Of a stretch of 64,000 nucleotides of DNA, positions 9,869-18,917 are shown one piece after another (positions within the stretch are counted from its first letter, which is position 1; the number at the start of each line of letters is the position of its first letter). The position numbers were made by a program, and so were the translations under genes. The notes beneath the pieces were generated by a model. The model worked only from the letters and a program-made list of their open reading frames with translations. It was not told where the DNA came from and did no database searches. Origin of the DNA: Oxalobacteraceae bacterium (GTDB taxonomy: Bacteria; Pseudomonadota; Gammaproteobacteria; Burkholderiales; Burkholderiaceae_D); NCBI GenBank assembly GCA_021298555.1, contig JAJTGE010000001.1, positions 63,445 to 127,444 of the forward strand, given 5' to 3'.

Positions 9869-10624
9869 ATGTCTCGCCATGTCCTGACTACCCTACTCGT
9901 GCTGCTCGCAGCATCACTCATGCCTGATGCGGTATTCGCTCAGGGTATGCCGATAGTCAATGTCGTCACTGGCAAAGGTGGGGCAACTTCCTACAGCCTG
10001 ACCCTGCAATTGCTCGGGTTGATGACAGTATTAACGCTGTTGCCATCGATGCTGCTGATGATGACTTCATTTGTTCGCATCATTATTGTGTTTTCGATTT
10101 TGCGTCAGGCGCTCGGAACCGGCCAGACACCACCAAATCAAGTACTCGCAGGCCTGGCCTTGTTTTTAACGCTCTTCATCATGCAACCGGTGATGACAGA
10201 TGTGTACCAAAACGCCATCCTGCCTTACATGAATTCTGGTTTGCCCTTCGAAGAAGCACTGGCTGCTGCAGAAGCACCTGTGCGTGGCTTCATGCTGGCA
10301 CAAACCCGCGAAGAAGATATTGCGATGTTCATGGAAATTTCACGCAGCAGAGCCGAATTAACTGGACCTGAATCGGTACCGTTTACTACGCTGGTACCCG
10401 CCTTCATGACATCAGAATTGAAAAGCGCGTTCACTATTGGCTTTCTGATCTATATACCGTTTGTAGTGATTGACTTGATAGTCTCTTCGGTACTGATGTC
10501 CATGGGTATGATGATGCTCTCGCCAATGATGATATCTATGCCATTTAAGCTCATGCTTTTTGTTCTGGTCGATGGCTGGAGCATGTTAATGGGTTCACTC
10601 GCGTCTAGCTTCGCGATGCCGTAA
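9869..10624 (+). CDS. fliP: Flagellar type III export protein FliP
   Basis: LLMMTSFVRIIIVFSILRQALGTGQTPPNQVLAGLALFLTLFIM. Confidence 0.97.
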   Translation: MSRHVLTTLLVLLAASLMPDAVFAQGMPIVNVVTGKGGATSYSLTLQLLGLMTVLTLLPSMLLMMTSFVRIIIVFSILRQALGTGQTPPNQVLAGLALFLTLFIMQPVMTDVYQNAILPYMNSGLPFEEALAAAEAPVRGFMLAQTREEDIAMFMEISRSRAELTGPESVPFTTLVPAFMTSELKSAFTIGFLIYIPFVVIDLIVSSVLMSMGMMMLSPMMISMPFKLMLFVLVDGWSMLMGSLASSFAMP

Positions 10625-10651
10625 TAAATAGAAAAATAAAAGGACACCATC

Positions 10652-10921
10652 ATGGAAATCTCAACCGTCGTCGATCTGGGCCGCAGCGCACTTTGGGCTA
10701 TCGTCCTGATTTCTTCTCCACTGCTGCTGGTTGCATTAGGTGTGGGTTTGTTTATTGGCGTCATACAAGCAGCGACATCGATTAATGAATCAACACTGTC
10801 GTTTATACCCAAGCTCGCTGCGATGGGTGCAACGCTTGCGATATTTGGTAGCTGGCAGCTGGTAATGCTGGTGGATTACACCAAAGATATTTACAAGCGC
10901 ATACCTGCGCTGTTTTCTTAA
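10652..10921 (+). CDS. fliQ: Flagellar type III export protein FliQ
   Basis: 89 aa, SPLLLVALGVGLFIGVIQAATSINESTLSFIPKL. Confidence 0.96.
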   Translation: MEISTVVDLGRSALWAIVLISSPLLLVALGVGLFIGVIQAATSINESTLSFIPKLAAMGATLAIFGSWQLVMLVDYTKDIYKRIPALFS

Positions 10922-10956
10922 TCTCTACATTAAAAAGGAGCGTTCGGAGCGACGCT

Positions 10957-11730
10957 ATGACATTACTGGCATCCGAAATCGTTGAACGCTTCTATATGTT
11001 CCTGTGGCCGATGCTACGCATCTCGGCCTTGCTGGTGACAGCTCCGCTATTTTCGCTCGACGCCCTCACCCTGCCTATACGCATCATGTTGGCCCTAGTG
11101 GTCACAGTTTTGATCTATCCGTTAGTCAACTGGCCTGTGATTGATCCAGTGACTGCCAACGGCGTATTGCAGATCGTGAATCAAATATTTATCGGCGCCA
11201 TGATGGGTCTGATGCTGCAAATTGCCACCGGAGCACTGACACTTGCAGGCCAAACCATTTCATCCTCTATGGGTTTATCAATGGCCACATTGATCGACCC
11301 TAACGTCGGCAACGTACCCGTTATTGCGCAATTCATCGTTATCCTCTCTACCTTGGTATTTTTAGGCTTTGGTGGTCATGTCATTATGCTTTCTATGGTG
11401 CTCGACAGCTTTACTGCGGTACCCATAGGACAAAGTATTTTGGGACAAGTCGCCTTCGGCAAAGTAGTCGCCTGGAGCAGCATGATTTTTCTCGGCGGAG
11501 TACTTATCTCGCTGCCCGTCATGGTCTCGCTATTGTTCATTAATATAGGCATGGGCGTCATTACGCGTGCCGCACCCAGTTTGAATATTTTTTCTGTTGG
11601 CCTTCCCGCCTCCATCGCCGCCGGATTTCTGGTGTTGATACTGGCTATGGATGGCATCGTTGGCCGCATACAGTGGCTATGGATGCAGGCTTTTAATCAT
11701 GCACGCGATCTCGTTGGTTTAGTGAGTTGA
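10957..11730 (+). CDS. fliR: Flagellar type III export protein FliR
   Basis: RISALLVTAPLFS, GQTISSSMGLSMATLIDPN. Confidence 0.95.
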   Translation: MTLLASEIVERFYMFLWPMLRISALLVTAPLFSLDALTLPIRIMLALVVTVLIYPLVNWPVIDPVTANGVLQIVNQIFIGAMMGLMLQIATGALTLAGQTISSSMGLSMATLIDPNVGNVPVIAQFIVILSTLVFLGFGGHVIMLSMVLDSFTAVPIGQSILGQVAFGKVVAWSSMIFLGGVLISLPVMVSLLFINIGMGVITRAAPSLNIFSVGLPASIAAGFLVLILAMDGIVGRIQWLWMQAFNHARDLVGLVS

Positions 11731-11731
11731 T

Positions 11732-12889
11732 ATGTCCGAGAGCTCAGAAGAAAAAACCGAAGAACCCACCTCGCGGCGCCTGCAAAAGGCCCGTGAGGAA
11801 GGTCAGGTAGCACGCTCTCAGGAATTACCTGCGGCTGCTATTACGATTGCTGCATTAAGCATGATACTTATCACTGGCGGCATGCTGATATCAAAGTTGT
11901 CCGAAGCATTTTCTTCCGGATTTAATTTTGACCGCAAGCTGGTTCACTCATCGAATTTGCTGCCCGCTATTTTTGCTCATGAATTACTGGAAAGCTATCT
12001 ACTGATTGCTCCATTATTATTGCTAACAGCTGCTGTTGCCATTGCATCTTCCGGTGCAACAGGTGGTTTTTTATTTGAAATGGGGGCTGTTGCACCCAAG
12101 TTTTCTAAGCTCAACCCTATGAACGGCTTCAAGCGCATGTTTGGTATGAAAGCCGCTGTCGAATTAGGTAAAGCACTGCTTAAATTTACACTGGTCAGCG
12201 GTGCAGTGGCCTGGGTATTGATGGATAACGTTGGTACTCTGAATAAAATTGGCCGAATGGCGCTTGAGCCCGGCATGTTGATTGCGGGCGAGATGCTCAC
12301 GCGTTCATCGCTTATCATGGCCTGTGCGTTGGTCGTGATTGCCTTGATAGATGTTCCTTTTCAGCGCTGGCAGTTCATGAAACAAATGCGCATGACCAAG
12401 CAGGAAATTAAAGATGAAATGAAGGACATGGAGGGTAGGCCTGAAATCAAGGCACAAATCCGTCGCCGTCAGCGTGAAATGTCGAATGCACGCATGATGG
12501 ACAAAGTAAAAGATGCTGATGTCGTTATCACTAACCCGGAACACTTTGCCGTTGCCCTGGCCTACGATCCGAACGGTGATAGCGCTCCTATACTGCTGGC
12601 TAAAGGTGCTGATGCCATTGCTGCTCGTATTCGTGAAGAAGCAAAAAAACATGGCGTGGAAATTTTTCAAGCAGCACCGTTAGCTCGTGCTCTGTACTTT
12701 ACGACAGAGGTAAACCACCCTGTCCCAGAAGACTTGTATTATGCGGTTGCGCAGGTGATTGCTTATGTCTTTAACTTGGCCAGCATTCGTCCGGGTGCGG
12801 CACCCGTACAGCGCCCACAACCGACCTTACCGCCGAATATGCTGTTCGACGCCGACGGTAGGCTCGAAACTGAGGAGGCGGTTAACTGA
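11732..12889 (+). CDS. flhB: Flagellar type III export switch protein FlhB
   Basis: EEKTEEPTSRRLQKAREEGQVARSQE; VVITNPEHFAVALAYD (NPxH-type cleavage motif NPEH). Confidence 0.97.
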   Translation: MSESSEEKTEEPTSRRLQKAREEGQVARSQELPAAAITIAALSMILITGGMLISKLSEAFSSGFNFDRKLVHSSNLLPAIFAHELLESYLLIAPLLLLTAAVAIASSGATGGFLFEMGAVAPKFSKLNPMNGFKRMFGMKAAVELGKALLKFTLVSGAVAWVLMDNVGTLNKIGRMALEPGMLIAGEMLTRSSLIMACALVVIALIDVPFQRWQFMKQMRMTKQEIKDEMKDMEGRPEIKAQIRRRQREMSNARMMDKVKDADVVITNPEHFAVALAYDPNGDSAPILLAKGADAIAARIREEAKKHGVEIFQAAPLARALYFTTEVNHPVPEDLYYAVAQVIAYVFNLASIRPGAAPVQRPQPTLPPNMLFDADGRLETEEAVN

Positions 12890-14502
12890 TGGACAGAAAT
12901 CTCGACATGGCTGAACTGATCGGAGCCGAAGGTATCTTCCTTCGCACGGCTGACCGCCGCCGATTTGATTACGTGGTGCGTGGCATACGCGACGAAAGCC
13001 TTTCTTTATCGCTCACTAGTGATAACGATGGCTTGCTGGATCATTACGGTCGATTATTAATTAATAAGCTACGCAAGACTGAGGGCTTGCAGGTCGAAAT
13101 TTTTCTGCCACAAAATACCGAAGCCCTGCTTGATCGCTTTAATCAGATACTGGCTGATCTCTCGATTGACGAAGCTCGCAATGCACAAACTTCGCTGGCT
13201 CCTCGCCGCGTTTTGCTTGCGCATGATGCCAAGGCCATCAGTGAACGTGATATGCAACTGATGTCCCGGTTGATACAAGATTTTCCTGGCGCGCATGTAT
13301 CTATCGTGCTGCTGGTAGATAAAATGGGGTCGCAGCTACACGAAAAAAATCTGGAAAAATTTGGTCAACGCTTAATGCGCTGGCCTTTGGAAACACCGAC
13401 ACGCGAAGAAGGCGAAGCCTTGCTTGACATAGCACGCGCTGCCGGTTTTGACGTAGAAGTCAAAAAAGTCTTGGCCAGCACTGGTTACGCCAAACCAGCC
13501 AAAGCTGCGGTTATTGGTAATCCTTTGCCCGCCAACACTATGGCCCACGCAGCCGTCGAAGAAAAAAATGTGATCTCGGCCGGTGAACTAGCCGCCATGC
13601 GTCAGAAAGCACTGCATGGCACAACTGAACGAACTGAACCAACCATGGCTGAGCCAGCCACGCTAGCTGAGCCGACGCATGAGACACCGCCGGTTACTCG
13701 CCAACGCTTGCCTCTGCCTACTCTATTTCGATGGATCGGCGCTCTGATAATCGTGCTTATCGTCACCATCACCGTGATCATTTTATTGTTCCCCCAGCGC
13801 TTGGGCCCCATGCTGTACAGCTCTCCCCTGCTCAAGGCCAAGCTGCCCGAGTGGGCAATGAATGCAGTCGTCAGCGTAACGGGTAAACCACCCACAGCTC
13901 AGCTTGAGGAAGCCAGAGCAGCCACCAAAGAAAACACCACTACAGTTCCGGCGCCACAAGCCGATGTAGTCGATAAGAGTAATGCGACTGACAAGGGTCC
14001 GGCAGTTGAAGCAGCTGCCGCAGCTATCGATACCAAGCCTGCGGCGGAAATCGTAGCCCCGAAAGCTGATGCTAAAGCTGAACAGAAAACAGAAACAAAA
14101 GCCGAAACCGCGCTAAACACGCCTGTAACCCAGCCTGTGCCGGCCGTTACACCAGCGGCACCGATCGCCACAGCGTCACCCGCTGATGCATTGGCACCTC
14201 GGTCCGAGCGTGGCGCAGACAATGCTGTACGCCAGGCACGACCTGGTAGTTATTTTGTTCAGCATGTCTCGCTAAATTCGATGGCAGAGGCACAGGAATG
14301 GCGAGCGCAGTACGCAGCATTAAACAAGGGTCGTATAGCAGCCGTAAAAACGCCGGATAAAGGAGTGAAGTACGTGGTCCTTTCGGGGCCGTTCACAACA
14401 CAAAAAGAAGCCGAAGGATTTGCTGCCAGGCCAGGCGTACCCGCCGATCCGTGGCTACGCCCTGTGAAGTCTCTCCAGCGTGCGCTGGTGAGTAGCCGCT
14501 AA
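12889..14502 (+). CDS. Uncharacterised single-TM protein with C-terminal SPOR-like domain
   Basis: TM ALIIVLIVTITVIILLF; Ala/Pro/Lys-rich linker; C-terminus PGSYFVQHVSLNSMAEAQEWRAQYAAL...YVVLSGPFTTQKEAEGF resembles SPOR; start overlaps flhB stop (TGATG). Confidence 0.8.
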   Translation: MDRNLDMAELIGAEGIFLRTADRRRFDYVVRGIRDESLSLSLTSDNDGLLDHYGRLLINKLRKTEGLQVEIFLPQNTEALLDRFNQILADLSIDEARNAQTSLAPRRVLLAHDAKAISERDMQLMSRLIQDFPGAHVSIVLLVDKMGSQLHEKNLEKFGQRLMRWPLETPTREEGEALLDIARAAGFDVEVKKVLASTGYAKPAKAAVIGNPLPANTMAHAAVEEKNVISAGELAAMRQKALHGTTERTEPTMAEPATLAEPTHETPPVTRQRLPLPTLFRWIGALIIVLIVTITVIILLFPQRLGPMLYSSPLLKAKLPEWAMNAVVSVTGKPPTAQLEEARAATKENTTTVPAPQADVVDKSNATDKGPAVEAAAAAIDTKPAAEIVAPKADAKAEQKTETKAETALNTPVTQPVPAVTPAAPIATASPADALAPRSERGADNAVRQARPGSYFVQHVSLNSMAEAQEWRAQYAALNKGRIAAVKTPDKGVKYVVLSGPFTTQKEAEGFAARPGVPADPWLRPVKSLQRALVSSR

Positions 14503-14532
14503 GGTGAATCGTGCTGTGGATAGAGGCAGGTA

Positions 14533-15696
14533 ATGTCTGAAGAAGAAGCCCAAGTATTTCGTGGCGGTCGTTCAGTTGAGACAGCTGTCAGCGAGCATGA
14601 ACTACGCAAAAAGAAAAAACCAGTCAAGGGACCGGCTGCTGATACACGTTCACTAACAGACCAAAAAAATGGTCCTGGTGATACGCGATCGATAAATGAC
14701 CGTCGAGAAGGACCGTCCATTAGTCATGCAACGCATGATCAAAAGGGCGTCAATGATCAGCGTGCATCGCATGACGCGCAAGGCGAATCGTTTAGTCATG
14801 CAATGCATGATGCAGATGGTCTTTCTGATGTTCGTGCAACCAATGACGGCAGCGGACTGATAGATACGCATCATCTGCACGATGCCGAGGGCGCCGCAGA
14901 TCAGCGTGCGATGCATGATGCAGACGGTTTGTCTGATGGTCGCGGATGGGATGATGGTGAGGGCCTGATTGACACCCGTGCTGCGCTCGATGCAGTGGGT
15001 TTATCTGATGCGCGTGCATTGCACGATGCGGATGGCGCTGCGGATGCCAGAGCCATAGACTATGGCGATGGCCCGTCAGATGTGCAAGCACTGCAGGATG
15101 CAGATGGACCAGCGGATGCCAGAGCCATAGACGATGGCGATGGCCCATCAGATGTACGAGCACTGCAGGATGCGGATGGACCAGCGGATGCCAGAGCCAT
15201 AGACGATGGCGATGGCCCGTCAGCTGTGCAAGCACTGCACGATGCGGATGGACCAGCGGATGCTAGAGCCATAGACGATGGCGATGGCCCATCAGATGTA
15301 CGAGTACTGCAGGATGCGGATGGGCCAGCGGATGCACGCGTCATTGCGGATGCTGAAGGTCCTGAGGATAGGCGAGTGATGGAAGATCATCATGCGCTGA
15401 TACCACCCGGTTCAGAGTTAGCTGGTGAATTTTCTGCAAGTCCAGACGACATTGCAGACGATGTCGTAGTCGATAGTAAAGATGCCGCTATTGCAGCGAA
15501 ATTGGCTGAGCAATCTGAGTATGTTGAATCATTGTTGAATTCGACTGTAACTGAAGAGGCCACGCCATGGGCACTGTCGGTTCATCTTGAACAACGCATA
15601 CAGAAACTGCAGGACGCAAAGGCTAAAGTAAATTCTGAGCTGGATAGCTTGGAAGCCTCCTCGAAAAAACTTGAAAAACGATTGTCATCATTATGA
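14533..15696 (+). CDS. Acidic protein of tandem 12-residue repeats with C-terminal coiled coil; function unknown
   Basis: About 20 units of consensus xDxRAxxDxdGp, no TM, C-terminal HLEQRIQKLQDAKAKVNSELDSLEASSKKLEKRL. Confidence 0.8.
   Translation: MSEEEAQVFRGGRSVETAVSEHELRKKKKPVKGPAADTRSLTDQKNGPGDTRSINDRREGPSISHATHDQKGVNDQRASHDAQGESFSHAMHDADGLSDVRATNDGSGLIDTHHLHDAEGAADQRAMHDADGLSDGRGWDDGEGLIDTRAALDAVGLSDARALHDADGAADARAIDYGDGPSDVQALQDADGPADARAIDDGDGPSDVRALQDADGPADARAIDDGDGPSAVQALHDADGPADARAIDDGDGPSDVRVLQDADGPADARVIADAEGPEDRRVMEDHHALIPPGSELAGEFSASPDDIADDVVVDSKDAAIAAKLAEQSEYVESLLNSTVTEEATPWALSVHLEQRIQKLQDAKAKVNSELDSLEASSKKLEKRLSSL
14638..15399 (+). repeat. Coding tandem repeat array: 36-bp units, 72-bp period clear over 15040-15399, 144-bp superperiod
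   Basis: gcggatgccagagccatagac recurs at 15040, 15112, 15184 and (one change) 15256; SDVQ/SDVR/SAVQ/SDVR alternation. Confidence 0.92.
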
Positions 15697-17060
15697 GCGA
15701 CGCAGACAACGACAAAACTCAAAACGCAGGCGACGATGGGTTCTCGCCTGCTCCTCCTCCTCGGCAAATGACGGAGGAAGAAGCTGGCGTTATGCCTGAC
15801 GATGAGCTCAACGAGAACGAGGCATCCGGTGACACCATTGCCGTCTCTCAGAATACGGCTAATCGAGCACTCGAAGCAGTCCAAATTCTGGTTGAAAATA
15901 ATCGCTCAGCATCGCAACAGCTAGAGTCTTTAATGACTATCGTGCTGGATGCTGCCGAAGTGGCGAATCGCTCAGCATCGCATGTCACCACCACTGGCGG
16001 TCAACTCAATAAAGCTGCTGAAAAGCTGATCGACGGGGCACAAAAAACATCCACCCAATCGAAAGTGGTTTTAGCTTTGGTGGCCGCTATTTTGGTAGGT
16101 TGTGCAGGTACGTTCAGCTTTATCGCTGTGCAATTGCAAGCCAAGGTAGAACAACTCGATGAGATGATGCTGGCTGTGGGTAAGCGCGCGGTTGATCTCA
16201 AGCGTCGCATGGAATCCATGGACGATATCAACACACAATTAACTGAACTAAATCTCAAACAGGAAAGCACGCAATCCGTTCAGCAAGCCATAGAAGAAAA
16301 GATTGCGACGATTATTGATATCGCCAAAGGTGCGCCGAGAAAAGCACCCGAGCCTACAGGAAAGCCAGCAGCGCCCGAACCTGCGGCACCGAAGCCGATA
16401 GAAAAAGCAGAGAAGCCAGAACCGCCTGCGAAAAAAACTGAGGTCAGTAGCGCAGATGCCGCTAAAAAAGTTGAATTAGCAAAAGCAAAGGCCGAAGCAG
16501 CCAAAGCAGAAGCTGCGCGCGCCGAAGCAGCTAACAAAGCCCTGCTTCAACAACTCAGCAGCCTGGATGCGCTACTGAAAGAACAATCAAAATCAGTCAA
16601 AGATTTGTCTGGGCAAGTCAATAACCTGCAAGGCTCGGTATCCAACGTCGAATCGATAAAAAAAGATGTTGAAGGTTTAGCCAAGCTACAGCAGCAGCAA
16701 GAACGAGCTCGTGTGTTGGAAGCAGAAAAAGCCGCTCAAGAACAAGCTGCAGCCAATGCGCGCCGTGATAAAGAACTCAAAGACAAAGAACGCGATCTGG
16801 CTCGCGAGCGAGATCGTTTGCGCGAACGTGATGCCGCGCGTGACCGCGAGTTAGCCAAAGAACGCGAAGCCGCACGCGAACGTGAATTAGCTAAAGAGCG
16901 TGAATTAGCCAAAGAACGCGAACTAGCAAAAGAGCGCGACAAAGAGGGCAAAACCAAAGAGCGTAGCGTGGCGTATAACCGTGAACAATCACGCCCCACG
17001 GGTAATGCGAGTGCTGATGTACCCGCTTACTCCAAACCTACGGTTGCTAAGCCGGAGTAA
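15693..17060 (+). CDS. Uncharacterised TM coiled-coil protein with Arg/Glu/Lys-rich repetitive C-terminal region
   Basis: ATGA overlap with upstream gene; TM VVLALVAAILVGCAGTFSFIAVQL; long coiled coil; ERELAKERELAKERELAKERD repeats. Confidence 0.8.
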   Translation: MSDADNDKTQNAGDDGFSPAPPPRQMTEEEAGVMPDDELNENEASGDTIAVSQNTANRALEAVQILVENNRSASQQLESLMTIVLDAAEVANRSASHVTTTGGQLNKAAEKLIDGAQKTSTQSKVVLALVAAILVGCAGTFSFIAVQLQAKVEQLDEMMLAVGKRAVDLKRRMESMDDINTQLTELNLKQESTQSVQQAIEEKIATIIDIAKGAPRKAPEPTGKPAAPEPAAPKPIEKAEKPEPPAKKTEVSSADAAKKVELAKAKAEAAKAEAARAEAANKALLQQLSSLDALLKEQSKSVKDLSGQVNNLQGSVSNVESIKKDVEGLAKLQQQQERARVLEAEKAAQEQAAANARRDKELKDKERDLARERDRLRERDAARDRELAKEREAARERELAKERELAKERELAKERDKEGKTKERSVAYNREQSRPTGNASADVPAYSKPTVAKPE

Positions 17061-17082
17061 TATTTACCGGCTCAGTGAGGGC

Positions 17083-18048
17083 TTAACTACCAAACGCATC
17101 GACTAGTATTTCTATGCGTCGGTTTTTAGCACGGCCTTCGCGCGTATCGTTGGCTGAAACTGGCTTGGTATCTGCCATGCCCCTCACCATTAAGCGCTAG
17201 CGGTTATGCCCGGACAAAGGCACATCATCGGTATGACCTTCAATAATGATGCGGCCCCCAGCTTCGGTAATGGTCTTACCAATTTTTTTCAACACAGGCA
17301 TAAATTCGGTAGCTAAGTCTGCACTACCGGAATAAAAACTGCCCTGCACTACCAGGCGAATCACGATACGTTCACCATCGCGTTCTACTTGCGCCTGGCC
17401 TTTAACAATTTCTGTCTTTAAGGCCTCGCGTAATTTGTCCAACTGCCGCGCTGTTTCTGCCATTCGATCCGCAGTTTCTATACCTTCGCGCACTTCGACT
17501 ACGCTCTCGACCTGAGCCTGAGCATCAGCGATACGGGCATACAGATCAATTAACTCTTGAGGCAGCACACCCTTGCCACGCTCTGGCAATTGCAAAACCA
17601 AACGGCCGTTTTCTGCATGCAGTTGAATTTTTTTTCCTACTAAGTCTGTAGAGAGTTCTTTTTCGAGTTTGCCGAGGTCTTTGGCGAGTTGTTCTGAAAA
17701 CGGGCCTGCTTCAGTCGCAGGGCCACCGTTAATTGATGGCCCGCCTGCAGCTAGTTGTGTGTCAGTCGGTGGAGCCACCACTACAGGGGGGGCCATGTCA
17801 CTGCCCAGGGATTTTTGCAGCGAACCGCTGACATCACGAAAACGAGTGGGGTCTAAATCAGAAAATGATAAGAGTAAAACAAAAAACGCCATCAGCAGCG
17901 TGACCATGTCGGCAAACGTGACTATCCACGTAGGCCAAGGATGGCGAGGGTGCTGCATGTGATCATCATCTTCAAATAAATCAGACGCAGCGAACATCGA
18001 CTGATGTTCAGGCTTTTCTAAGACTGCAACGTCTGTTTCGGTGGCCAT
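17083..18048 (-). pseudogene. motB: Flagellar motor protein MotB, with apparent internal deletion and in-frame TAG (ORF 17197-18048, C-terminal remnant 17083-17196)
   Basis: PWPTWIVTFADMVTLLMAFFVLLLSFSDLD; OmpA-like GHTDDVPLSGHNR then TAG then in-frame RLMVRGMADTKPVSANDTREGRAKNRRIEILVDAFGS. Confidence 0.85.
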
Positions 18049-18053
18049 CAGAT

Positions 18054-18911
18054 TCAGGACTTGGTGTCCGTCTCAGCTGTCGGTGTTTCGGCCGATGGTA
18101 ACTCGAGCGCGGGTTCAGGATCTGGGACAGGCAAAGCCTCAGGCTCGGGCTCAGGTTCGATTGTTTGTTTGAGATTGCCTAGCAAGAGATCAGGCAGCAT
18201 GCGTGGGTCGCCACCTTTTTGCAGAAACATCATTCCCGCAATCACAAGCTCATAATTATTTTTGACACGCTTACCGTGGCCCATAATTTTTTGCACCATG
18301 GGGCCTAACACCACGTTGGACAGTATGGCGCCATACAGGGTCGTTAGTAAGGCGACCGCCATACCCGGGCCTATGGCGCGCGGATCAGTCATGTTACCCA
18401 TCATGAGCACGAGTCCCAATAGCGTGCCTATCATACCCATAGCAGGGGCCAATTCCTGGGCGTAAGCAAAAAAATCACGTGCATTATCAAAGCGTGTTTT
18501 TTCTTCAGCGAGTTCACGTAACAAAGCATCTTTCATGAGCACTGGTTCCAGACCATCCACCCACAAACGAACTGCCTTGGCGATAAACCTATCGTTGTAT
18601 TCACGATCCTCAAGTAATACCATCCAACGATCGTTATAACGAGCCACACGACCGACTTCTATCATTTCATCGATCAGATCGGTTAAGCGCGTAGGCGAAT
18701 GCGATACTGCCTCACGCGCGGTATTAAATGCACTCTTGAATTCGGGTAGCGTGCTCTTGGACAGAACGCATAAAAAGGTGCCCCCAAACACAATCAGTAT
18801 TGCCGGTATATCGACGAACTGTAAAAAATTACCGCCAGTAGCGAGTGCAATAAGCACCAGGGCGCCAACAACACCGATCACACTTCCGCTTTGAATTTGA
18901 GGCTTAGACAT
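18054..18911 (-). CDS. motA: Flagellar motor stator protein MotA/PomA with Pro/Glu-rich C-terminal tail
   Basis: FVDIPAILIVFGGT, APAMGMIGTLLGLVLMMGNMTDPRAIGPGMAVALLTTLYGAILSN. Confidence 0.95.
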   Translation of the reverse strand: MSKPQIQSGSVIGVVGALVLIALATGGNFLQFVDIPAILIVFGGTFLCVLSKSTLPEFKSAFNTAREAVSHSPTRLTDLIDEMIEVGRVARYNDRWMVLLEDREYNDRFIAKAVRLWVDGLEPVLMKDALLRELAEEKTRFDNARDFFAYAQELAPAMGMIGTLLGLVLMMGNMTDPRAIGPGMAVALLTTLYGAILSNVVLGPMVQKIMGHGKRVKNNYELVIAGMMFLQKGGDPRMLPDLLLGNLKQTIEPEPEPEALPVPDPEPALELPSAETPTAETDTKS

Positions 18912-18917
18912 AATTAT

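Noticed and set aside
14792-15344. Antisense ORFs with HRHRLWLWHPLVH and DGPSPSSMALASAGPSASC repeats
   Set aside because: Mirror of the plus-strand 72-bp repeat; open frames on the other strand follow from the repeat composition, with no independent support
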